Positions 37,201-49,000 of a stretch of DNA of 64,000 nt are shown here, one piece after another (the first letter of the stretch is position 1; every line of letters begins with the position of its first letter). Below the pieces are notes generated by a model that was given only the letters and a program-made list of their open reading frames with translations, was not told the origin of the DNA and did not search any database. This DNA comes from Solea solea (Eukaryota > Chordata > Actinopteri > Pleuronectiformes > Soleidae), in assembly GCF_958295425.1 (NCBI RefSeq), contig NC_081136.1:7127594-7191593 (forward strand). Reading direction: 5' to 3'. A program made the translations under genes and the position numbers.

Positions 37201-40006
37201 GCTTGTTCAAGTTACGGTTCTAAACAAAATTACGCGCCATCCGTTTCCCGCGCAACTCGCTCTCATTGGTTATTGCAGGGTTCTCGCTCACGCCCCCCAA
37301 TCGCTGTTGAAGTCGTAAATATCAAACACGTTTAATAATTATGATTTGAAATCGGGAAGACTCTGATGCTTCCTATGACTTTAAAATCGTGTCTGTTAAT
37401 CCCTTACACTACAGGATAATTTGGCCAAATAATCTGTTCAAATCCGCCTTAAAATCGTAACCCACGATTGTTGGAAAGGCCAGATCGTAACCAAAATCTG
37501 GCAACTTATCCTCTAGTGTGGGGCAGGCTTTAGATGATTAATCTAAGAGTGTAACTTATGAATAGAAAACTGAGGACATGTCTCATGATCAAGTCAAGAA
37601 GAAAACAAAAGAGGGAAAATCTTCACCAGAAAAAGCCAAAGACTGAAGGACCAACACACACAATACAAACAATATACTGTGGATGTGACGAGTCTTTACC
37701 CTCTTTTGCACTGGCCAGGGTTTGGTGATGGCTGATATGTCACATGCAGTCATCAGCATTGACCTGTAGGGGGAGACACATTGATATATATTGACCTGGT
37801 CACAAGCAGGAAACGGTCCCCTCTGCATTTGTTAACAACGTTGAAAAGCTCCCTTTTAATTTAGGATAATTTCAGGTGAAAGGGTTCAAGTGTGTTAAAA
37901 ATTAAGCAACATTTAACGGTGAATCTATGTCGCTTTGATTTAGCATCAAAACGCACCATTGTGTGATTGTACACTTATAATAATAATTTGGACGCAAAGT
38001 TCCAAAGTCCTTCCGACAGACTTTAAAGAAGGTTTTATGAAAATGAAGTTTCAGGAAAGTGTCCAGACTTCAGTAAAGGCTTCAGACTCACCTCAGTAAA
38101 TCTCTGTGATACTCGTCCTCCCAGTCAAACTGGCTGTTTTTAGTGAGCTCAAAGAACTCCCCTCGCCTCCTGATAACACAAACACACACACACACATACA
38201 CACACATTATATTACACTCTGGAAATATAAAGGCTCAAGCTGAGACAGTTAAACGCATACTGCCCTGCATGTGTAGCTGTTAATAGCAGTTGTGAGACGG
38301 CGACTGTAATTATCATATACTGTACTTTATGTCCCAAGACGGGAATGAAATTTCAAACATCCTCGAACGATATGACGGGTCTCATTTGGCTCATTTGAGT
38401 GAAAACCACTCCAACGTAACCCCACTAATCTTCCTCCGCTTGGCCTGTAATGACTTTCCTTCCTCCACCCTTCCCTCTCTTTTGGTCCCCTCTCCATGTA
38501 GATTTCCATCTGGCCTTGACGTTTGGTACCTACTTCATGTACAGGGCCAAGTCTGTGGCCAGAATAGCCCTCTCAATCATCTTCAGAGTGGCTTTGTACT
38601 CGTCCAGGGAGAGGCCGCTCAGGATCTGGTTTCCCTGGAGAGAAAGAGAGATTGTCACGTTGAGCTTGAGGGTAGATATTAGCATGTTGAGCCCCGTTCT
38701 GAGTCTTCTTAGCACGCATGAACTTTGAAACATCCGTTACTGTTATTGGCTGAGATTTGCTTTTGTCTTCTATTGTTTACAAGGATGTCAGAGAGCGTCT
38801 AGATCAGGGGTCACCAACCTTTTTGAGACCGAGAGCTACCTGAAGGGTAGAGAATAATATGGAGGGCTACCATATTAACATTTTATGCAATTTACCATTG
38901 AAATGATGAATATTATGCATTTAATTGCATACACATTAAATCCAGTGCTTACTCCTAATGATTATCACAGTTTTTATAAATAATATCAGGACATTTTACT
39001 CAGTGATCATTTGGATACATGCAAGTGAGGTGAAGTGAAATGAGCCCACGGGCACCTCGCTGGCTGCTCGCGGGCTACCAAGTGCCCGCGGGCACCACGT
39101 TGGTGACCACTGGTCTAGATCAACTCCCAGCCACATCCACACCTGAGTTGACAGCAAAATGAAGGACTTTTCAAGGACCTGTTCCCTCAAATTCAAGGGC
39201 AGAATGTGCTGACACAGCTTAAGATGGGACATGGCGTCCACTTGTATTAATTTGCAGCGCACTCTGCGTCTGGTCAAGTGATTGTCCTTGGGATCTTGGT
39301 CAAAGTCAGTCTTTGTGAGCCAGAGTTCTTTGAATTTCCATTTCCCAGACATCACGTCGTCATTTGCTCTCCCTTGCTTAACATTACTCACTCATTGTTC
39401 TGCAATTATAACACCATGTTTGCTCTGCGTAGGCCTAGTCTACGTACATCAAGCAACGTAGAGCGCACAAAACAGTTTGTGGCATCATAACAAACTCGGG
39501 AGACCTTTACTTGACTTCTTTCTTGCACAAAATTCAAGCACTTTCAATGTCGATTTTGGGGCGATTTACAACAACCGTTCACAATCTTTAAAGGTTTTCA
39601 AGAACCCGCGGAAATCCTGCACGTGATCTGCGTTTGAGAAACTCGTTAAGTACAATTTCAGTCGGACTACCGCGTTGACTCGCAATCGTAGGAGGTTTTA
39701 GTCGTAATGCAAATGCACCGACTTACGCAGAGGTCATACATAAAAGTTTCACAGTATACATGTGTTTGATCCTATGTAGGAATAGATGCCATGCACTGAG
39801 GGTAGACCAGCAGGGGTTGCCATGACGACGACAGACGGGAAAACCGCGTGCGCAAATAAATTAAACATATGAATCCAGTCCACATGTCTCTAGCGAGTGG
39901 ACATATGCATGCGTGTGTGTGTGTGTTGACACATTATTCCATGTCTCTTCCACTTCAAGTGTTTGTGTGATTACACTAATGCTGCATGTGACAAGGTCTG
40001 CAATAT

Positions 40007-40041
<35 letters not shown>

Positions 40042-43000
40042 GTGTCCAGCAGCAGTGGGGTTAAGTGGTGCTGTGTGAGCGGTGAGTGTATTTAGAGTTT
40101 GTTTTGAGGCCATAAAGATCAGAGCGGGCTGTAAGTAACCATATTTTATTGGGCTATCATCGCAGCGTTTTGTGTTAGGCTCAGGCAAGCAGCTGGAGAA
40201 TAAGCAGAATGGGTGCAATAAATAAGAAAGACACAGCGATGAATGGGAGAGAAAGGGAGAGCCAGGACCCTGCAGTGAGCAGGCAGCTCACAGCAGATAG
40301 TTTTTTTTATATAAGACGCCGTCAACGGCGCGTACGTAGCCGCTGTTTTCCCGCGCAGCGACTGCCGGCGGCCCCGAGGCTGAACTGTGACCCAATTCGA
40401 AGATGTTCTTTCTGACCAATTACAGTTTTATATGACATACACATCGCTGATAATGTTGTTTATGTAACTGTAAACCCATTCTTGTAAAGCACTAAAGGTT
40501 CAGTTCCCGCTATTTGGGTTAATTTGTCCGCGCAAATTAATTTCATCTGGTGCTCAAGTATTGGAAAATCTACTTTAAAAAAAAAAAAATAAAAATAGAC
40601 TAACAGATTGAAAATTTAAGGCTGAGCCAAATAAAAGATTAAGTTTGGGGTAAATTTGATAAACTGCACCACACTTAAGACATTTATGTTGTGTCATGAC
40701 TTGGATTTGTGACGTCACAAGTAAACACAGTTGCAGTGATAGCACCGGTTAGCAGATAGATGCTAAGTGCCGCTAGCCAATGACTTAACACACTGTTAAG
40801 TTTCTCTGTGTATCTCAGTTGGAAGCTGGGTGGGGTATTTTTTTGAGGGTGAATCTTGTTAAATAAAAGAATGTGACGTTTTTAAAGTGAGTAATTCTAC
40901 TGAATTAGCACAAATCCGGTGGTAGACTGTACACAGCCAACAATTAGCAACAGCTAATTAGCCTTTACAAACAGGAGGTTCCTCTTAGAAGCAAAGTGTA
41001 CTTCACTTATTTCTAAGTTGTTTTCTTATGAAACAGCAACACTAAGCATAGATGTAGTTTGAGTCGTGATCGTGGAGGTTTATCACACCACCAGGGGGCG
41101 ATAAGAAAGCTTTGGCGTCACTTTTGTGAGCTGCCGTGTTGTCTGACTCTATATCTAGAGTCTATGGTGTGAACTGATGCTCTCAGGTCCACACACACAC
41201 ACACACACACGATCAACAGCTCTCAGCATTTTTATTTTACAATGACCAGAGCCTGGTAAAGTCAAAAGTGATTTGTGACCCAGTTTTAATGTGATTGTTT
41301 TTCCCGTGTGACCCACACGTCACTGCAAACACTGGGTGGGCTAAGTCGTGTGGAGCTTTTAAGTATAAATCACTTGACATGGAAAAAAGAAAATGGTGAA
41401 ACACAGCAATCGCAATGAGACGACCCCCAAAGTAAAGTCGTGAATATTTGGGGAACCGTAGAAATTGTGATGAATATATTATGCACATAATATATAAGCA
41501 CATAGCCTTTTGTGCATAAAATATAATAACTGATTCCATTTTCTAGTTTTTTGTCCTATAGATAATTAAAAAGGTGGTTAATTAATTTACATTAAATATT
41601 GAGCTGCACATAACCAGCTGTTCATAAATTCATAAATACTTCAGTCAAAGAGTTCCCGTTTCTTGGACTGGATGCTACAAATATTATTTGATCACGTATC
41701 AAGTCACATCGACCATTTGAGATTTTAGACATTTCCTTGCTAAATGTTGGAGATTAACGCACGCTTTCAGGGATTTTCAAGTCTTTTTAACTGATCTACA
41801 GTTCGGCATTGTTCGGTTTGTTTCGGCGCTCGTGACTCTTGCAGTGACGACACTCTCTGACCAATCAGTGGCCGACAGTATGTAGACGTCACATTTTAGT
41901 ATCGCCTCAGCTCGCTTGGAACCTCACCCGAGCAGGTACCAAAAACGAGTGGAGTCAAGCCGAGTCGTGACTTGCAAGATGTGGAGATGAAGTATCTCAG
42001 CTGCTGTGAAGTGAATCAGCTGCAGCTGTGAAAGTGTGACTAATGCCATGTCTTGCGTTGCTGTGATGAGGATAACATCTGGGAGTGAAGCCATGTTTTT
42101 TTTCTTTCTACATCAGCTGTTGCACAGCAGATGTTTGGTTTCTGAAAAGATAGGGTATGTGTCACACTCTGTAAGCCAGCAGGTTCTGAGACCCCATGAA
42201 CTAAAATTCTTATTTCCTAAATGAAGTTTTGGTTGTTTTGTCCCTAGGTTCAGCTGTTTATAAAGGAGATGGTTGGTTTCTGGGAAGAAGGGGTGGGATA
42301 TGTGTCACTCTTACACACAATCACAGACTCCCGTGTCCCACATTCAGCGTGAAACACACGCATTTCAACAAGTTCACACGCTCACAAATGACAAATTTTC
42401 TCACACTGAGAAGTGATAAAACTCACCGCACATAAATTAGTAATCTATGAATGGATGATACGAAGGCAGATTGCTCTGCGTTGTCCATTCATACAGCTGT
42501 CTTGAATTTGCAATCTATCAGCCAAACAGAAGTATTTCTTGTTGCCGGGTAAAGTCTGAAAATAGGTTCCCACTGTTCGCAAGTACTCGATCAATCCACG
42601 AACGATTAATCGAGTAATCGCTCGGTGCATAAAATGTCAGAAAACGTTAAAAACATTGATCAGTGTTTGTCAAACCTGGAAATGATGATGTTCTCAAATC
42701 TCTTCCACAAATGATTAATTTCTTTGTTATATGGAGCAAAGAAAGGAAGAAAATGTTCACATTTAAGAAGCTAAAACAATCAGAAATCTTGTCTTCATAA
42801 TGAAAAAAGCTTCAAACCGTGCTGAAAGGCCTGTTATACATAACACAAAAGCACATCTGTAATCTTAAAAAAAACGTCTGATTTTATTACAGTTATACTA
42901 GAAATTGCACTCATAAAAACAGTAATAAATACTACGTTGTTTATTAAAATCTGGTGTGAACAAGTCTTATGGCAGTTGAAAAGAAAGTCTTTCTGCAGTG

Positions 43001-46000
43001 CGTGTGTGTGGGTGAGGGAGTGAGAGTGAGTGCACCTACGGGGCTGTTGAGGATCATGAGGCACTGGTCAAAGTGGTGGTGCTCCATGGTGGAGTGGCAG
43101 TAGAGCTGCGCCAGTGGGTGGTCGCTCCTGGACACACAGACACACGGAGTCAGTAAAGAAGCCCACAGAGAGATTACAGTCTGTTTGCTCCCACACATGT
43201 ATACAGTGGAAGAAGATGGGAGATTCGACAGTAAATGTGACTCATGCTCTCTGGTATTGCACCTCTGTATGTAGGAGTTGTTGACTCCTCTGTGGTCCAG
43301 GTCGTGGCTGAGAGTTGCAATCATCAGAGCCAAGACCTCCACGTCGCTGAGGTTGTTCTGTCAGGTGATGGATGGATGGATGGATGGATGGAGGAAGAGA
43401 GGGGAAGGACAAATGGGAGGAAAATAATTCACACATGAGCTTCATCCATACAACATAACAATCTGCTGCTGCATTGACATCATATAATAACTTTGGGGGG
43501 TTATAACATCATAATGTACAAGTACACAGCTCAGAGTCAGTGCAGATACAAGCAAAAAATTTAATATTCCTTAAAAAAAAGAAAGAAATACCCACGTTTT
43601 CTACGTTAAACTAACAATATGTTGTCTTTACTCACCAGATACAAACATGCACTGTTAATATTCATTGTGCATCATTTGAATTTTAAGAATTACTGCTTCT
43701 AGTAGTTATTTTATGGACATTAATCTATAAGTTAACTGTCAATTCTAGATTTCTTGAATCAGTTCATATTTTTATACAGAATAAAAGCTCTGAACTCGAT
43801 ATGACATTTTCAAAGTTGCCTTACAAAGTATGTCTAGTAACTATTGTAATAACTGTTGTTATCACATCCAATTTCTATTTTATAGTGTAATCTGTTTCAG
43901 TTTAGTATTGTTATTGTTTGTGTTTCTATTGAAAAGTGCAGTATAGATAAATGTATAAAATAAAATGTCTTTATTTATTGATATTATTATTATTAGTAGT
44001 AGTAGATAAAGCTGAATTTACCCTTTTCTCATTATGACATTCACATTTTGTCTTAAGCATACTATATAAAACTATATTTCCAGGTGTGTTATGAAATATG
44101 GGCAATGTGACGTAACTTGACATTAATATGGAGCAATATCTTGGATATTTCTGGGTAAGACGCTGAAATTTCCTACGTTTTGTGTTGACTTTGAATGCAC
44201 CTGGCTCTTTTCTGATTTGAGTGTTTGCCACTCAGGTGTAATTCTGTTGCCATCAGCCAATCACTATCAAGTTTGAGTGACGGTATAACCAATCAAATTC
44301 TGAAAGAGGCGGGACTTAAAGTGAGAAGTAAACACAGCTGCGACGATAGCACATGGATGTGATAGCGCCGGTAAGCAGATAGATGCTAAGTGCTGCTAGC
44401 CAGTGAATTAACACATTTTTAAGTTTCTCTGTGTATCTCGGTTGGGTTTTTTTTTCAGTTGGGTTTTTTTGAGGGTGAAGTCTGTTAAATAGAAGAAGGT
44501 TAAGTTAGGTAAGTGAGTAATTCTGCTGAATTAGCACAAATTAGCCTTTCGCAAACGAGGTGCCTTTGAGAAGCAAAGTGAGTTACCAAACTGAGTAAGT
44601 TATTTGCTTATGAAACAGCAACACTAAGCATAGAAACGAGAAAACTACTTCAGTTTTACTTTGTAAATATACAAAAAAATAAATGTTGTTTGCTTAGAAA
44701 CAAAATTATGTTATGTTTTTGTCTAAATTTTATAGCACAATGTTGTTTAAAGCGAAAAATGTGTGTCGAAATATCTTTTTGTCTTAATTTTTGTTTTGAT
44801 CTAAAGACATCTTATTCTACAGACTGAAGAGAACGTCTTTGTTTCTCACAGATCTGCATAAATATCACACAGTAAAAATCATTTTAAATGTTTTCAGAAT
44901 GTAAAAATGTGAACGTGAATCATATCACAATGGCAGTTCCTGTCAAAATAATCCCAATTAGATATTTATTTAAAATTGTTCAGCCCTAATATATATATCT
45001 TATCTTAATGTCTAATAAAATAATATTAGAAATCAAAGAAATTATGAGAAATAGCCAGAAACATAATTTGTACACATTTACTTATCCTTTAACCCCCTGG
45101 ATAAAATAAGTGAGCTTGTCCTTTGAAAGAATAATATAATATAATAATAAAGTATGTTGCCTCTCAGCTCTGACCTGTAAGCGTCCTGACTTAAGGAGGG
45201 CGAACATGCACTGCGCTGTGTTGAAGGCGTGTCTCCAGTTGTGATAGGCCACGTTCTTCCTGTAGTTCTTCTTCACACTCAGAACCCACTGGCACAGACT
45301 CTGCAGAGGAGACGACGTGCACAAAGAGATCTTTGATATTAGTCCATAAAGTACCTTTGTCTCGCTCAAATTCATTGTTTGAATACAGCATGTAAGACTC
45401 GCAAGGGAGACACGGTGGGAAAAAGTATTTTAATCTAAGACGCCACATGAACGCCAACTGTTAATCAGCTAATCAAATGAAAAGAAAAGTAATCAAATGT
45501 CTATTCCTTTTCTCATCAGGGATCATATCATAATAATTGACAATCCAACGTTGAATATGTTAAAATCCTAATGAAATAATGACTTCTTGAGCAGTTCAAG
45601 CCACAGGATGCGACGCACGAGGGTGGTCAGTGTGTCACTCCTCAGTGTGAACGTGAAAACTGACAGGCCGCACTGCTGGAGGGACCTTAATCATCTCCAA
45701 TCAAAGCTCCTCTTTATGAGACGTCTCTCTCCGCAGGCAGTCTGGAGGTCAGCCACCATCACACAAGGACCTCTTCACATGGAGAGTCTGCTGCGGACGT
45801 GAGCCAAACCCACGAGCAACGGGCCGGCGCTGGCAGAGAGGGTGATGAGCGGAGCGGTGGCTCTGACAGACGGCAGTAATGGAGGAAGGATTGTGTGAGT
45901 TTTGAATGGTGGCGCTCTGTGTGTGTGTGTATGTGTGTGTGTGTGGTCTCACTCTTAAGTATGCAGGCAAATACACAAATATTAACTCAGTTGTAAATGC

Positions 46001-49000
46001 ATTCGCTCATCAACCAGTTGCACAGCAGTCAAAGTGAGGACCCTCATAGACATCATGCATTCCCAAGTCCTTTACCCTAACCCTAAAACCTGGTCTTAAC
46101 TCTGTAAAAGCCCTTCACAAAGATGTGAAGACGCTCTGTCTGGTTAATATGTTTTTTGGGTCCTCACAAAGCAGCAAATACTCACACGCACACATTCTCA
46201 GTGAAGACGCTCATAGACATCATACATTCCCTAGTCCCTTACCTTAACCTCAATTCTTAATCTAACCCAAACAGAAACCTAATTGTGAACCCATAACCAG
46301 GTCTCAACCCTTAAAAAGCCATTTAAAGTTCAGAGGACTGACCAAAATGTCCCCACAGGATCTTAATGTCCTCAAAATGGCAGATTTGAATTTGCCCTCA
46401 CAGCTTTAATAGACACAGATTTGCACAGCTACACTTTTCAAGACACTGCATTAAGTCGATGTCAAACCCTAACCTTAACTAAATTCAAATCTTTGTCCTA
46501 GGGCCCAGTTTTGGTCTCCATGAGGACTACTGTTACTGACAAGGTCAGTGTTTATACCGGAAAATGTCCTAAAGAGGTAAAAAAATAAAATAGAAAATGC
46601 ACACACACACACACACGCTGTCAGTGTGTGAAGCAGATTGTTTTCTGGCAGTGCTAAAAGAAGAACTTGCTCTTCTCTTTTTCCATGACGTACAGAGAAA
46701 CACAACAAATTAATGTTGCCGGTTGCAACTTTTGTGGTTTTGATAAGCCCTGAAGATAGTTTTGTGATGTGAGCCAAGCTTTGTCTGCATAGAGAAACAC
46801 AGGTTGAGAAGCACAGCACATTACCTGTGCTGAGGAATCTCCGTGCCCTCCATGACTGACAGACACAGAACTGACAGCAATAAAAACATAAGCTTCTTGC
46901 TCTTAGTTACGTGTCTGACAGATTGATGCTGTTTGCAGCATAAAACCAGACCACGGTTGCAGTTTTTCCCTGATTTCTTTAACCAAAATGTCACTCCGAG
47001 TATGAAACCACATGCTTGTTACCACTGGTGACCAAATCAACCAGGACTGAAATGTTCAATTATCCATTTTTAAGGATCTAACTCGAAGTCCAGACAATAT
47101 ATGAACCCAAAAATGTCAACTCGATCATCATAACTTCCTGTACTTACAGGAAAACAATAGTAAACAAGGACCTTCTTAAAGGAAACAGTGGGATTTAAAG
47201 CCTCACAAATGAGCAAAACCTGAACATCAGGATGGTTGTGTCTTTGCTCCACCTTCAATGCAGAGCTCATAGACTCGTAGACCCAGTGTCCTAAAACAAG
47301 CGGCAATAGTCGTGAGTATTTAATCCGATCGTGAACAAATCACGGCCCGATTGGTCCTTACCGTGTACTTCATCTGAAAGTTCTGCACCAGGTTGAGGTC
47401 GACGAACATGCGGATGGTAGCCAGCGTGGTTTCGGTGTCCGACAAGTCAAAGTCACTGAAGCTGAAGTCTATGAGTCGCAGTGACTGGGCAGAAGGCACC
47501 GTGGCGACCTTTTTAAAACACACGCACACACACAAAGGAATGTTAGAAAACACCAACGAGCTGCGGATACGGTGACAAACACACAAATATTAAGCCGTAT
47601 CATCAGCATATGTAGCACACATACTGTACTGCATGTCAGTCTTAAAACAAATCAAGCCTGTGCCCTAGATATTGAGTGAAATGTCCTCTATGTGGCACCC
47701 GAGGGAGGCCACTTAATCAGGTTATGCTGTTAGTTCAGCCACTTTGCCATGAGAAGAGGCCACAACAGGACATGTTGAGTGGGTCATGTTTTGGCTCCTT
47801 ATAGGAGAGTTGCCTTGATTGAGCTGTGCTCTTTTGCTCTCTCTGAACTGAACAGTGATTGGTCAAAAGCCTGCACTCATGGGGCACAATGACGAAAAGG
47901 GTCTGGTGATTTTGTCAGGTGTTTTGGGACCTTGGCAGAGCTGAGTGGCAGCTTATAAAATGCCTGTGAAGAGCTGAAAGGCGGGGTAACACCCCGGACA
48001 GGTCGCCACAAGACCAAACCAGTGACCATCTTGCTGTGAGGCAACCATCCTCGCCACTGCACCCAAAGGACTCTCTTGACCGTGGCTGAAACACACCTTG
48101 TAGAGGTTTGTAAGCATCAGTTATTTACGACGATGAATCATCCAAAGAGCTTTCATTAAAACATGTTCAGAGTGCGCTGCTGAAATGTAAAATAATCCCT
48201 CGATTATTAACCATTTCTCTTCAAGGCGGCCGCCTACACAGACCAAAACCATGTCGGGATTTATGCATTATTATCACAAATCTCTTCACAGTCATCCGCC
48301 TAATGTGCCTCCACCTGCGGCATGTTGTTTTAAAAACAGCTTGTGTCTGAAAATGCCTTTGAAAAACGTATTTCTCTTGTATTAGAAGAAAAACAAAACA
48401 ACACCTACAACAGGTGGGCTGTAAACCCAACTTATCCATCTCTTTGAAAGTGTAGCGACACAGCCATGATGACGCTTGATTTTCTTTTAAAGACGTCTAA
48501 CAGCAGCAAATTCATCTCAAATCACCCTCTGCTTTGACCAATGCTGGTTTTAAACTTTAAACTTTGAGATGGCAGACACGTTTTTATTTGGCCTCTGCAA
48601 AGGACACACTGCTACAAATTTAACCAACCAAACCATTTTGGCATGTTTTCATCTTTTCAGTACAAGTCATACTCGTCGGTGTCATACTTGGCTCAGCAAG
48701 CCAATCACATCAAGCAAGTGGCAGACTTTAAAAAACAAAAAATGATTCCCTTTTATGGACTTTTCTCCTTTGAAACTATTTTTCCCCCTTCTTTACGTTT
48801 GATCACCTGCTTGTGTACACAGCTTCTAGGCTTTTCCGAGGTGTTTTATGAAGCTGTCATGTCTGTTGTGATGTGCCTCTGTTGTGACTAACACCAACGC
48901 AAGATTTGCAAAGGCTCAGCAGCAACTTGATTTTTTTATTTTTTTTAAAGGAAACTGAGGGGTTTTAAATTTGACAGTACTAGGTCAAAATTTGAATATA

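Noticed and set aside
48643..48891. 82-codon plus-strand frame with a coding-like start ([16 protein letters not shown])
   Set aside because: No family recognised, lies within a pde5a intron on the opposite strand, and has no splice partners.
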